DNA from: Ignavibacteriaceae bacterium
Lineage (GTDB): Bacteria; Bacteroidota; Ignavibacteria; Ignavibacteriales; Ignavibacteriaceae
NCBI GenBank assembly: GCA_008933765.1
Contig: WBUK01000002.1
Coordinates: forward strand, 1 to 64,000
Length of the DNA: 64,000 bases
Direction: 5' to 3'
Positions 9,993-19,458 of the stretch are shown one piece after another; position 1 is the stretch's first letter, and every line of letters starts with the position of its first letter. Position numbers and translations under genes: made by a program. Under the pieces are notes generated by a model that searched no databases, was not told the origin of the DNA, and was given only the letters and a program-made list of their open reading frames with translations.

Positions 9993-12900
9993 ATGTTTAA
10001 AAAAATTCTGATTGCGGCAACATTTCTTACTTATTTCACTGCGTTCGGTCAGTTTGATAAATATAATTCGGAGTTCGAGTGGTACACAATCGCCGGTGAG
10101 CATGTAGAGGTACACTTCCACGAGGGAGCCGAAAGAACCGCACGCGTTGTTCTGAAAATCGCCGAGGAAGTGTGGGAGCCTGTTACTTCTCTTTATAATT
10201 ACGCACCCGATAAGGTGCACTATGTTATCAAAGATATTGATGATTATTCCAACGGTGCAACTTACTTTTTTGATAATAAAATAGAAATTTGGACGAGCGC
10301 GCTTGATTTTGATTTGCGCGGCTCGCATAACTGGCTTCGTAATGTAATTTCGCACGAGTTCACTCACATGGTGCAGATACAGGCTTCACTTAAAACCACG
10401 AGGTCAATCCCGGCGGTTTACATGCAGGTTCTGAACTATGAGGATAAGAGGCGTCCGGATATACTTTACGGATTCCCGAATGTCATCGCATCATATCCGT
10501 TGGCAATGTTGAATATGCCTGCCTGGTTTGCCGAAGGTACCGCACAATATATGAGGCAAGGTTTCGATTACGATAACTGGGATGCACACAGAGATATGAT
10601 ACTCCGCTCGTACGCATTAGACAGCAATATGCTGACATGGAACCAGATGGGAGTTTTTGAAAAAACAAGCCTGGGTAACGAATCGGTGTATAACTCCGGA
10701 TTTGCTCTTACGAAATATATCTCTCAAAAATATGGTGAGGATAAATTGGCGCAAATCACAAAAGCTTTGGGGAAATTCAGCAATTTCACTTTTGATGCAG
10801 CGGCAAAGGATGTGCTGGGGATAGACGGAATTGACCTTTACAACGAGTGGTCTTCATTCCTGAAAAAAGATTACGCAGAAAGGATTGCCCCCGTCAGAGA
10901 AAATAAAGTTGAAGGTGAAATGATCGGTGCTACCGGTTTCGGTAATTTTTACCCTTCATTTTCTGAAGACGGTAAAAAAGTGTATTATATTTCCAATAAA
11001 ACGAGTGATTATTTTTCACCAACCGCACTTTACGAGTATGACATTGCTTCAAAAGAGGAAAAAGTGCTTATTCCGGGGGTGCGATCAACCTATTCTGAAA
11101 TTCCCGGCACTGAAAAAATAGTGTACTCAAAATTGGGTGATGATAACCCCTACGACCATAAAGTGCACGATATCTACATTTATGACCGCACGGCGGAAAA
11201 AGAGACCCGTTTAACTTATAACCTGCGCGCCAATATGCCTTCTGTTTCACCTGATGGCTCAAAAATTGTGTTCCTTTTTCAGAAAGACGGAACAACAAAC
11301 ATCGGCACGGTGGATATTGACGGTAAAAATTTCAAACAATTAACATTTTACAAAAACGGGGAGCAGGTTTATAACCCGAAATTTTCCAATGATTCAAAAT
11401 TTATTTATTTTGATTTTCAATACCACCAAGGGCGTGATGTTGCTTCTGTGCCGGTTGAGGGAGGGCAGGTTGAATTTGTAATTCAAACACCGGGTGATGA
11501 ACGAAGTGCTGTGCCTGTGAAAGAGGGTAAACTTCTGTTCTCTTCTTCTGAAACGGGGATTTTTAATATTTATTCCTACGATCCAACCACCGGGAAGAAA
11601 AAGCAGTTAACCAATGTTCTCGGTGGTGCGTTCATGCCGGCGGTTGATAAAAACGGCAACATAGTTTATGCGGGCTACACTTCCGACGGCTATAAAATCT
11701 TTTACCTGAGCGCTTCGGAGCAGACAAAAGTTGATGAAGCAAAAAAATATATCAGACGAAACGATCCTCCGTTAGATACTGAAAAACCAATCAGCGATAC
11801 GGTATCGATCGATTGGGCTAAACTGAAAAATTTTAACGATTACGAATATCCCAATATCCCTAAAACAAAATATTCAGGCGCTTTTTCGCGATTGAGTATT
11901 TTCCCTTTTATCAGGTATGACAACTATAGCACCTCCAACAACGCAATCGAAAAGATTAAACCGGGGCTTTATGTTGCTTCTTCCGACATGCTAAACCGTT
12001 TTGGCTTTTTTGCCGGTGGTTCAATCAATTTACGCGGTGAAAGAGACCTCTTTTTCAGTTTTGACTACAGAAACAAACTGCCACTTCTTTCCAATCTGGG
12101 CATTTTCCCCGATCTTGGGTTGGAACTTTATAATGTAACCAGAAAAGCGGATGTTGATATATTATTTGAAGAATTGCCGAAAACTTCAACTGATGTTACC
12201 TATAACCTTTTCGAGGTTGATGTTTTTGCCAAAATGAAGTTGTTTGCTAAGGAAAAGGACTTTGAGATCAGGTATGTTTTCAGCAGTTATACAGCAAGCA
12301 TCGGAAGTTTTATTATCCCTAACCTCAATCAACTCTACCCGACTTTTAACGACACTTATTTGTTAGGAAGCAACTTCCGTGCGACTTACAAGACTGAGTA
12401 TAAAAAGCCGGAAAGAGATATGGATATTAACCCTGTTGGCAGGGGGTTGGAAATTCGTTACGATTACGAGATGAACAGATTCAACCCGGATGGTGAATAC
12501 TCCGTTGAAGACGGAATGCTGGTTCCGAACTACAACCATTATAATTTTCACAGAGTGGAAGTGAATGCCAACTACTCTTTCGAAACTTTCAAAGGGCACA
12601 CTCTTGGTGTTAAGTTAAGAGCGGGCACAATTTTTGGGCCGCCGGTGCCTGACTTTTTCGATTTTTTCCTTGGCGGAATAATCGGAATGAAAGCATATCC
12701 GTTTTATGCCGTAAGTGGTAACGAAATTGCATGGCTTAATTTAACCTACAGGTTACCACTTTTCAGAAACATTGATTATAAATTTGGACACCTCTATTTG
12801 GATAAGATTTATTTTTCGGTGTTTGGAGATTTTGGAAATGCCTGGACAGGCAACATATCTGAAGCAGGTCATTTTAAAAAAGGTGCCGGTGCTGAACTTC

Positions 12901-13061
12901 GGTTCGCTCTAAATTCTTTTTATCTCTTTCCAACCGCGGTTTTTGTTTCCGCCGCCTACGGGTTCGACGGTATTGAGAAAGAAACTCAAACCGGTGAACG
13001 GGTGAAGTATGGGAAAGAATGGCACTTTTATGGCGGAGTTTTGTTTGGTTTTGATTTATAA
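9993..13061 (+). CDS. Outer-membrane metalloprotease-like protein with PD40 propeller and C-terminal barrel
   Basis: A 1022-residue envelope protein. The signal peptide ends near FGQ (residue 20). A gluzincin-type peptidase domain follows: the zinc motif HEFTH is at 121-125, and the likely third ligand E181 lies in WFAEGTAQYM. Then come TolB-like PD40 repeats (for example YPSFSEDGKKVYY and PSVSPDGSKIVF, residues ~310-590). The last ~370 residues look like a D15/BamA-type beta-barrel (GGIIGMKAYPF, and a final strand ending in FGFDL). It starts 9 bases after the preceding stop, so it is co-transcribed with the M6-like gene. Function is not established; a surface-anchored peptidase or maturation factor is plausible. 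Confidence 0.75.
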   Translation: MFKKILIAATFLTYFTAFGQFDKYNSEFEWYTIAGEHVEVHFHEGAERTARVVLKIAEEVWEPVTSLYNYAPDKVHYVIKDIDDYSNGATYFFDNKIEIWTSALDFDLRGSHNWLRNVISHEFTHMVQIQASLKTTRSIPAVYMQVLNYEDKRRPDILYGFPNVIASYPLAMLNMPAWFAEGTAQYMRQGFDYDNWDAHRDMILRSYALDSNMLTWNQMGVFEKTSLGNESVYNSGFALTKYISQKYGEDKLAQITKALGKFSNFTFDAAAKDVLGIDGIDLYNEWSSFLKKDYAERIAPVRENKVEGEMIGATGFGNFYPSFSEDGKKVYYISNKTSDYFSPTALYEYDIASKEEKVLIPGVRSTYSEIPGTEKIVYSKLGDDNPYDHKVHDIYIYDRTAEKETRLTYNLRANMPSVSPDGSKIVFLFQKDGTTNIGTVDIDGKNFKQLTFYKNGEQVYNPKFSNDSKFIYFDFQYHQGRDVASVPVEGGQVEFVIQTPGDERSAVPVKEGKLLFSSSETGIFNIYSYDPTTGKKKQLTNVLGGAFMPAVDKNGNIVYAGYTSDGYKIFYLSASEQTKVDEAKKYIRRNDPPLDTEKPISDTVSIDWAKLKNFNDYEYPNIPKTKYSGAFSRLSIFPFIRYDNYSTSNNAIEKIKPGLYVASSDMLNRFGFFAGGSINLRGERDLFFSFDYRNKLPLLSNLGIFPDLGLELYNVTRKADVDILFEELPKTSTDVTYNLFEVDVFAKMKLFAKEKDFEIRYVFSSYTASIGSFIIPNLNQLYPTFNDTYLLGSNFRATYKTEYKKPERDMDINPVGRGLEIRYDYEMNRFNPDGEYSVEDGMLVPNYNHYNFHRVEVNANYSFETFKGHTLGVKLRAGTIFGPPVPDFFDFFLGGIIGMKAYPFYAVSGNEIAWLNLTYRLPLFRNIDYKFGHLYLDKIYFSVFGDFGNAWTGNISEAGHFKKGAGAELRFALNSFYLFPTAVFVSAAYGFDGIEKETQTGERVKYGKEWHFYGGVLFGFDL

Positions 13062-13073
13062 TAAGGAAGTATC

Positions 13074-14021
13074 ATGAAGTTATTCTCTTTTTGGTTTATT
13101 GCGGTTTTAATGGCTGCAGGGGTTTCAGCGCAAGACAAAATATCTTCTTTCCAAACGGAAAGGAATGAAGTGCTTCTTCTGTCGGGTGATCATAAATCTA
13201 TCGGGCGAAAAAACGCCGCCGAAGACTTAATACTAACCGGCGACTTGAAAACCGACACCAAAATTATAATGGAACGATACGAGCTTGAACACAAAAACGA
13301 TATTAATGCTAACCCCGAAAAGAAATCAGTTTTACTTGCTACGGCGCTTTCTACTTTAGTTCCGGGAGCGGGACAATTCTATAACGATGAAATTTGGAAA
13401 TCTGCAATATTTCTCGGTTTGGAGGCTGGGTTAATAACCGGTGCTATCATTTACAACAAGAAAGGGAATGATAAAACTGCTGAATTTGAGGGATATGCAG
13501 ATAATAACTGGAGTGTGGTTAAATATGCCGAATGGTTGTTGAACAACCGTTCCGCCTTAGGTTTGCCCGATGGAGATATAACCATAGACCCAAACACGAA
13601 CCTTAAACCATGGGAAAGAGTAAACTGGGGTGAGTTAAACCATTTAGAAGGCAGATTTTCACACAAATTGCCACCTTACGGCGAACAGCAATACTATGAA
13701 TTAATTGGTAAATATCCGCAGTACAACCATGGCTGGGCTGACCAATTAAATGACAACACTCCGGAGTATAATTCAAATATTACACCCATGTTTTTGGGTT
13801 ATAGTACGATGCGCGGCGATGCCAACGATCTTTACAACGCTTCAACCCGCTTTATTACTTTCGTTGTGTTAAACCATGTGCTTTCAGCAGCTGAGGCAGC
13901 ATGGTCATCTGCAATGTTCAATAAACACTTAACTTTGAATATGCGAGTTGTGCCGGAAATTGTTAATAAAGCCACGGAAATTGAAATGGTGCCAAGATTA
14001 AACATAAGTTGGAAGTTCTGA
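13074..14021 (+). CDS. DUF5683-type membrane protein
   Basis: A 315-residue protein with a signal peptide (cut near VSAQ, residue 20). Its core reads KKSVLLATALSTLVPGAGQF followed by YNDEIWKSAIFLGLEAGLITG. The pattern of a 'PG-GQ-YN' turn, a W-K pair and a hydrophobic helix is the hallmark of DUF5683. A second hydrophobic helix follows near FVVLNHVLSAAEAAW. It begins 12 bases after the barrel protein and precedes the MBOAT-like gene by 23 bases, so it probably belongs to the same transcript. The biochemical role of this family is unknown; location in the envelope is inferred. Confidence 0.7.
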   Translation: MKLFSFWFIAVLMAAGVSAQDKISSFQTERNEVLLLSGDHKSIGRKNAAEDLILTGDLKTDTKIIMERYELEHKNDINANPEKKSVLLATALSTLVPGAGQFYNDEIWKSAIFLGLEAGLITGAIIYNKKGNDKTAEFEGYADNNWSVVKYAEWLLNNRSALGLPDGDITIDPNTNLKPWERVNWGELNHLEGRFSHKLPPYGEQQYYELIGKYPQYNHGWADQLNDNTPEYNSNITPMFLGYSTMRGDANDLYNASTRFITFVVLNHVLSAAEAAWSSAMFNKHLTLNMRVVPEIVNKATEIEMVPRLNISWKF

Positions 14022-14044
14022 TTAAAATTTGCTATTGACTGCCG

Positions 14045-15721
14045 ATGCTTTTTAACAGCGTTGAATTTGGAATATTTTTCCTAATTGTTTTTTTTATACC
14101 GGGCTCTTTGCCGTCTTCTTCGGTTTGGCGAAAGTATTTGCTGTTTATTGCTTCTGTAGTGTTTTTGGGGAGTTGCAGCTGGGTGCTTGGGCTTGCTTTA
14201 GTTGTTTCTTCACTAAGTGCGTGGTGGTTTGGAAAGCAAATATCAGTTGTTACACCGGCAGAAAATATTAGAATACACAATTCGTCAGAGTTGGCAACAA
14301 ACGCCGATGACCCTCAATCACTTACCATACCGGAAAAATCAGCCCAAAAGGGATCTGCAGCAAAAAAATTTCTCTATTTTGGGGTTGGGGTTAACCTTTT
14401 CATTTTAGTCTCAGCGAAAATGGGTTCATTAATCGGAATTGAAGGTATTTTCGATGATTTTACTAATACGAACGATTTAAGTCTAACAAATTCTGAAGGG
14501 TGGTTAGTTTTTGGAGTTTTGTTTTTCACTCTTCAATCAATCGGATATCTGATTGATGTTTATCGAGGTGAGTTAAGCGGTAAACAAAAAGCAATTGATG
14601 TAATGCTATTGGTTTCCTGGTTCCCTAAACTTCCGGTGGGTCCCTTAGTTTCCAATGAAGAATTTTTAAGAAAATTAAAAGAAACCGGGGTAAAAAGCGA
14701 AATAAACGCCACGAAAGCTTTTTACCTGATTGCAAAAGGGGGCACAAAGAAATATATTTTTGCAAATTTTTTAGCTGTTAGTTTCGTCGATCAGGTTTAC
14801 GGTAATCCGGGGATTTATTCATCGATCGATATTTTGCTGTTGTTTCCGGCATTTTTTCTGCAGTTTTACTGGAACCTCAGCGGGCTGTTTGATATCGCTT
14901 CGGGGCTTTCACTGTTGTTGGGATACGAGTTGCCAATGAATTTCAACTCCCCGTTTCGCTCCACTTCATTATTCGATTTTGTTAAGAGATTTAACCTCAG
15001 TTTTACAGAATGGATGAACAGATATGTTTTCCGGACATTAAAAACAGGGAAATTTGAAAAAAATGCTCTCTTTGCCTCAGTTTTAATCGGAGGATTATGG
15101 TACGGAGCGGGTATTAATTCACTTCTGCTTGGTTTGTTTGCAGTTGCAACAGTTTACTTTTTGCAAAGAAAAGGGAAACTTTCGTCGGCGGTGCCGGGTG
15201 GCTTGACGGAAATTTCTTCTTCGGATGTGGCGGGTGGCTTGTCAGGGGTTTCCTCAGGTGAGGCGGCGGATGGCTTTTCGGGTAATTCTTCAGAGGCCGT
15301 GCATCCTGATTTATTTGAAGCCGTGAAAACCGAGACATCGGTTAAACTTTCTGAACCGGTTTTAACAAAAAGTGAGACGCAAACAAAATTAAAAAAAGTT
15401 CTTAATATTGTGTCAACGCTTAGTTTAGTCTCTTTGCTGCTGGTTTTCATCAGAGGGGTTGACCCGGTAAATATGGCTGAAATTTTTGCAACACTTCTTT
15501 CATTTGATTTTACTTCAGTCAGTGCCGGTGCCTTAACTTTAACGGTTATTTTCTGGGGGTTTGCAATTCAGTATATAGAAATTGGTGAATTTGCAGGAAT
15601 CATAAGCCCTTTCTTCCGGCTGCACCCTCTTTCTCAGGCAATGATTATCGGAGTCATTCTGTTGGCGGTAAGTATTTTTAGTTTAAGTCTGCCTCCGGCA
15701 TTAACTTATTTTAGTTTCTGA
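14045..15721 (+). CDS. AlgI/MBOAT-like membrane protein lacking the conserved histidines
   Basis: A 558-residue polytopic protein with the layout of AlgI-type MBOAT O-acyltransferases, which move acyl groups onto extracytoplasmic polysaccharides. Recognisable blocks are SGLFDIASGLSLLLGYELP, NFNSPFRSTSLFDFVKRFNL and LIGGLWYGAGIN. Active members usually read RWHISLSxW and WHG here. This protein has N317 and Y353 at those two histidine positions, so acyl transfer is doubtful. A ~75-residue Ser/Gly/Glu-rich insert at about 380-455 begins with three 12-residue repeats and separates the last helices. The SGNH gene follows 9 bases downstream, the pairing typical of acylation systems. Alternatives are a scaffold, a transporter-like remnant, or a divergent catalytic scheme. 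Confidence 0.7.
   Translation: MLFNSVEFGIFFLIVFFIPGSLPSSSVWRKYLLFIASVVFLGSCSWVLGLALVVSSLSAWWFGKQISVVTPAENIRIHNSSELATNADDPQSLTIPEKSAQKGSAAKKFLYFGVGVNLFILVSAKMGSLIGIEGIFDDFTNTNDLSLTNSEGWLVFGVLFFTLQSIGYLIDVYRGELSGKQKAIDVMLLVSWFPKLPVGPLVSNEEFLRKLKETGVKSEINATKAFYLIAKGGTKKYIFANFLAVSFVDQVYGNPGIYSSIDILLLFPAFFLQFYWNLSGLFDIASGLSLLLGYELPMNFNSPFRSTSLFDFVKRFNLSFTEWMNRYVFRTLKTGKFEKNALFASVLIGGLWYGAGINSLLLGLFAVATVYFLQRKGKLSSAVPGGLTEISSSDVAGGLSGVSSGEAADGFSGNSSEAVHPDLFEAVKTETSVKLSEPVLTKSETQTKLKKVLNIVSTLSLVSLLLVFIRGVDPVNMAEIFATLLSFDFTSVSAGALTLTVIFWGFAIQYIEIGEFAGIISPFFRLHPLSQAMIIGVILLAVSIFSLSLPPALTYFSF
15191..15298 (+). repeat. 36-bp in-frame tandem repeat, three copies
   Basis: Units at 15191-15226, 15227-15262 and 15263-15298 encode VPGGLTEISSSD, VAGGLSGVSSGE and AADGFSGNSSEA. 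They sit in a loop of the MBOAT-like protein and keep the frame. Confidence 0.85.
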
Positions 15722-15730
15722 GGAAGGTTA

Positions 15731-16777
15731 ATGGATAATTTCCCAAAATACAAACGCAGCACAGTTGCTAAAATGATGTTCGTAATCGGTTTATTTTTGC
15801 TATTTTTTAACTCAGCTGATTTGATCAGTGCAATTTACAGGTTGGATGAGGAGAGTAATGCTAAACCAATGCTTACAGCTCTTTATGAGCCTGTTTTCGC
15901 TGTGTGCAGTATGGTGCCTTATACTAATTTGGCTTTTAAGGCAGAAAAAGAATATCGGGAATTTGCAGAGATTCCTTTCCGTGAAGGGATTGATATTAAC
16001 CCGGTAGAATTTCTTTCAAAAGAGAAATATCCGTGGATTAAAGAAATTTTTGCCGACGACTCAGTTAAAACATCCGTTGTTGAAACTACTGACTCCTCAG
16101 GGGGCGAAATTAAAAAAGAAGATGAACTTTTGCTTGATACCAACGAAGTGCTAAAAATTTTGCTGATTGGTGATTCAATGTTAAATGTTGGGTTTGGCGA
16201 AAGATTAAAACTTGGGTTAAAAGAACTTGGAAACACCGATGTAACTTATTTTGGGAAAAATTCAACAGGGTTAGTAAGGCAGGATTATTTCGATTGGTTT
16301 ACGAAATTTGAAGAACTGACTAAGGGGAAGAAGTTTCACATTATTGTTATTATGATTGGCGCAAACGACGCACAGGCGATAAAGGAAGGTAATCAGGTTG
16401 TTAAATACGGCAGCGATGAATGGCTTGAGCACTACCGTGCCAAAGTGAACAGATTTGCCTCGATGATGTCCCAAAGCGCTACACGGTTTTACTGGATAGG
16501 AATGCCACCGATGATGTCGCCCTTTTTTGATAAAAAAATGCGTAGTGTAACCAAAATATTTGAAGAAGAAACCGCCAAATTCAAGAACGGAAGGTTTGTA
16601 TCTACAATAAATTCATTGAGCAACGGTTCGGGAGAATATGCGGAATATGTTAATGTTAACAACAAGAGAGTTTGGGCAAGAGGCAAAGATGGCATTCACT
16701 TCACTTTAGGGGGTGGGGACATACTAACCCAACAAATTATTACACTTTTGAAAGAAGACTTCAAAAGAAGATTTTAA
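15731..16777 (+). CDS. SGNH/GDSL hydrolase of the DUF459 family
   Basis: A 348-residue protein with one N-terminal transmembrane anchor (residues ~14-32) and an extracytoplasmic SGNH domain. Catalytic blocks are visible: LLIGDSM with nucleophile S149, GKNSTGLVRQDYFDW (family-specific), MIGAND with the asparagine, and the D320-x-x-H323 pair in KDGIHFT. DUF459 members accompany polysaccharide O-acetylation genes and are thought to act as acyl-transfer partners or esterases. It starts 9 bases after the MBOAT-like gene with a GAGGAAGG site, so the two are translated from one message. All catalytic residues are present here, unlike in its membrane partner. Confidence 0.82.
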   Translation: MDNFPKYKRSTVAKMMFVIGLFLLFFNSADLISAIYRLDEESNAKPMLTALYEPVFAVCSMVPYTNLAFKAEKEYREFAEIPFREGIDINPVEFLSKEKYPWIKEIFADDSVKTSVVETTDSSGGEIKKEDELLLDTNEVLKILLIGDSMLNVGFGERLKLGLKELGNTDVTYFGKNSTGLVRQDYFDWFTKFEELTKGKKFHIIVIMIGANDAQAIKEGNQVVKYGSDEWLEHYRAKVNRFASMMSQSATRFYWIGMPPMMSPFFDKKMRSVTKIFEEETAKFKNGRFVSTINSLSNGSGEYAEYVNVNNKRVWARGKDGIHFTLGGGDILTQQIITLLKEDFKRRF

Positions 16778-16792
16778 AAAAGAATTTTAATT

Positions 16793-18103
16793 ATGAGAGA
16801 TAACTTAGTTGTAATTGTCGGGCGCCCGAATGTGGGTAAATCCACATTATTTAACAGATTAACTGGTACAAAAGACGCTATTGTTGATGATCAAAGTGGA
16901 GTTACGCGCGACCGGCAATTCGGAATTGTTGAGTGGAATACCAAAAGATTTAGGCTGATTGATACCGGTGGGTATGTGCCCGATTCACTCGACCAGTTTG
17001 AATCTGCAATCCGAGAGCAAGTTGAAATGGCGGTTGAAGAAGCCGATAAAATTATCTTCGTTGTTGACGGCAAAACAGGGCTTATCCCGATCGATGAAAT
17101 GATTGCGGAAATTCTTCGGGCAGCCGGGAAAAGGGTTATCCTTTGCGTTAATAAAATTGATTCTGAAAAACTTGACCAAAACATACACGATTTTCACACA
17201 CTCGGGTTTGGCGAACCACACCCGGTTTCTGCTCTTAACGGCAGGCGAACAGGCGACTTTTTAGAAATTGTGATTGAAGGGTTTCCTGAAGTTGGCGAGG
17301 AAGAAATAGACAAGGGACTTAGAATTGCGTTTGTGGGGCGCCCAAATGTGGGGAAATCTTCGCTCGCTAACGCGTTAATCGGTGCTGACAGAAGCATTGT
17401 AACCAACATTCCCGGCACCACGCGCGACTCAATAGACAGTGTAATAAAATTTCACGGAGAAGAAATAACGATTGTTGATACCGCCGGTTTAAGGAAAAAA
17501 TCGAAAATCAGGGAAAATATTGAGTATTATTCGTCGGTTCGAACACTTCGTGCAATAGCAGACGCACATATTGTGATTCTTTTAATAGATGCCACCCAAG
17601 GCTTTGAGACACAGGAACACAAAATAATTGAAGAAGCAATTCAGCGAAGAAAAGGGGTAATAATTGCCGTTAACAAGTGGGATTTAGTTGAAAAAGACAG
17701 CAATACTGCAAAATTTTATGAAGATGCCCTGATTAAAAAATTGGGTAAATACGACTATTTTCCCATTGTCTTTATTTCCGCTCTTACAAAGCAGCGAATT
17801 TACAAACTGATTGAAATGTCAAAAAACATTCAGGTTGAACGGCACAGGAAAATTCCCACAAGTGAGCTGAACAGTGTGATGTTGAAAGAAATTGAGGCAA
17901 TGCCGCCCCCCTCAACCCATACGGGAAAAGAGATAAAAATAAAATTCATCTCTCAGGTTGGTGATAATTACCCAATTTTTCTTTTCTTTTGTAATTATCC
18001 AAAAAATATTTCCGATCAATATCGCAGATATTTGGAAAAAGCGCTCAGACGCAATTTTGGATTTAAGGGCGTTCCTTTTACCATAAGTTTTAGAGAGAAG
18101 TGA
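16793..18103 (+). CDS. der: Ribosome biogenesis GTPase Der (EngA)
   Basis: Der is an essential double GTPase that helps assemble the 50S subunit. The 436-residue product has two G domains with P-loops GRPNVGKST (residues ~9-17) and GRPNVGKSS (~182-190). Switch motifs are DTGG and DTAG, and the specificity motifs are NKID and NKWD. The C-terminal KH-like domain ends with GFKGVPFTISFREK. It starts 15 bases after the DUF459 gene, and its stop overlaps the start of the flavoprotein gene (TGATG). Confidence 0.97.
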   Translation: MRDNLVVIVGRPNVGKSTLFNRLTGTKDAIVDDQSGVTRDRQFGIVEWNTKRFRLIDTGGYVPDSLDQFESAIREQVEMAVEEADKIIFVVDGKTGLIPIDEMIAEILRAAGKRVILCVNKIDSEKLDQNIHDFHTLGFGEPHPVSALNGRRTGDFLEIVIEGFPEVGEEEIDKGLRIAFVGRPNVGKSSLANALIGADRSIVTNIPGTTRDSIDSVIKFHGEEITIVDTAGLRKKSKIRENIEYYSSVRTLRAIADAHIVILLIDATQGFETQEHKIIEEAIQRRKGVIIAVNKWDLVEKDSNTAKFYEDALIKKLGKYDYFPIVFISALTKQRIYKLIEMSKNIQVERHRKIPTSELNSVMLKEIEAMPPPSTHTGKEIKIKFISQVGDNYPIFLFFCNYPKNISDQYRRYLEKALRRNFGFKGVPFTISFREK

Positions 18104-19455
18104 TGAAACATCTGATTAAGCATATAGTTATTGTTGGCGGCAGGGCAGCGGGGCCCGCAGCTGCTGCAAAAGCACGGCGTGAAAACCCCGATGCTAAAAT
18201 TACTATGCTTGAAGCAGGCAGATACATATCAACCGGAACTTGCGAAATGCCGTATTTAGTTTCGGGTGAGATTTCATCATCGGAAGAGTTGTTGTTTTTT
18301 ACCGCTGAAGAGTTCAAAGCGCATTATAATGTGGAAGTGCTGCTTGAAACAAAAGCCGTTAACTTATTTCCGCGAAAAAAGTTACTGCAATTAGACAAAA
18401 ACGGGGTTGAATATGAAATGGAATACGACAGGCTTGTTCTTGCAACCGGGGCACTGAACAATTATCACCCGCAATTCCCGCCGGAATTTGAAAATGTATT
18501 CTATATCAGAAATATTGAGGATACAGAGCATCTGCTTTCTAAAGGGGATTTAACCAACAGGCGGTGGTTAGTGGTTGGTGCAGCATATACCGGGCTTGAG
18601 TTTGCCGAAGCTTTGAGAAGAAAAGGAAACGATGTTATTCTATTAGACAAAGAAAAACTTCCAGCTTCCGGTTTCGACCCTGAAATTCGTGAACTTATTA
18701 AAGAGGCTTTAACCCGAAACGGCGTTGAATTTGTCGGCGGTGTATCTGATCTGAAAGTTTTTTCTGAGGGTAACAGGGTAAGAAAGATTAAATATGAGGG
18801 GAGGCTAAGGGATATTGACGGAGTAATCGTCTCAATTGGTATTCGACCGGACAGCAGACTTGCGCAAAAAGCCGGGCTTGAACTTGGCAGAAAAGGCGGA
18901 ATTAAGGTTGACAGCAAGATGAGAACCTCTGACCCATACATTTTTGCTGCCGGTGATTGTGTTGAGTTGAAAGATCGCTTGCTCGGACGCCATGTCTATC
19001 TGCCGCAGGCAACTTTAGCACGGGACGGCGGACATGTGGCCGGGGCTAACGCTGCCGGCGGAAATGAATTTATGTATCCTGTTGTAAGAAACTCAGCTAT
19101 CAGGATTTTTGATAATTTTGCCGCTAAAATCGGTAAGTGTACTTCCACTTTGGAAGATTACAGAATCCCTTATAAGACGGTAACTGCCACAGCGGATGCA
19201 TTTGTGAGCATAATGCCGCATAATCATAAGGTTTTTGGGAAACTTATTATTAGTAACGAGGGTAAAGTACTCGGAGGAGGTTTTTTTGGAGGAGTTGAAG
19301 TTTCGGGCTACGCCGATATTATTGCGCTCGCTGTTAAATTTGGTTTGAAAGCCACAGATTTAAGGCACGGATATTACAACTACACACCAACGCTTTCTCC
19401 ATTTAAGAATTTGATTGAATCGCTGGCTATTAAGGCTGCAGCGTTAAAAGGGTAG
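18103..19455 (+). CDS. CoA-disulfide-reductase/NADH-oxidase-like flavoprotein
   Basis: A pyridine-nucleotide disulfide oxidoreductase of 450 residues. I chose the ATG at 18103, which shares one base with the der stop. The FAD-binding N-terminus reads IVIVGGRAAGPAAAAKARRE. The redox cysteine of the CoADR/Nox group is C47 in STGTCEMPYL. The NAD-binding segment is VVGAAYTGLEFAEAL, and the second FAD motif is TSDPYIFAAGDCVE. The C-terminal dimerisation domain follows. A single cysteine at this position suits CoA-disulfide, persulfide or oxygen reduction. The exact substrate cannot be read from sequence. There is no rhodanese domain and no electron-transfer partner nearby. Confidence 0.82.
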   Translation: MKHLIKHIVIVGGRAAGPAAAAKARRENPDAKITMLEAGRYISTGTCEMPYLVSGEISSSEELLFFTAEEFKAHYNVEVLLETKAVNLFPRKKLLQLDKNGVEYEMEYDRLVLATGALNNYHPQFPPEFENVFYIRNIEDTEHLLSKGDLTNRRWLVVGAAYTGLEFAEALRRKGNDVILLDKEKLPASGFDPEIRELIKEALTRNGVEFVGGVSDLKVFSEGNRVRKIKYEGRLRDIDGVIVSIGIRPDSRLAQKAGLELGRKGGIKVDSKMRTSDPYIFAAGDCVELKDRLLGRHVYLPQATLARDGGHVAGANAAGGNEFMYPVVRNSAIRIFDNFAAKIGKCTSTLEDYRIPYKTVTATADAFVSIMPHNHKVFGKLIISNEGKVLGGGFFGGVEVSGYADIIALAVKFGLKATDLRHGYYNYTPTLSPFKNLIESLAIKAAALKG

Positions 19456-19458
19456 AAT

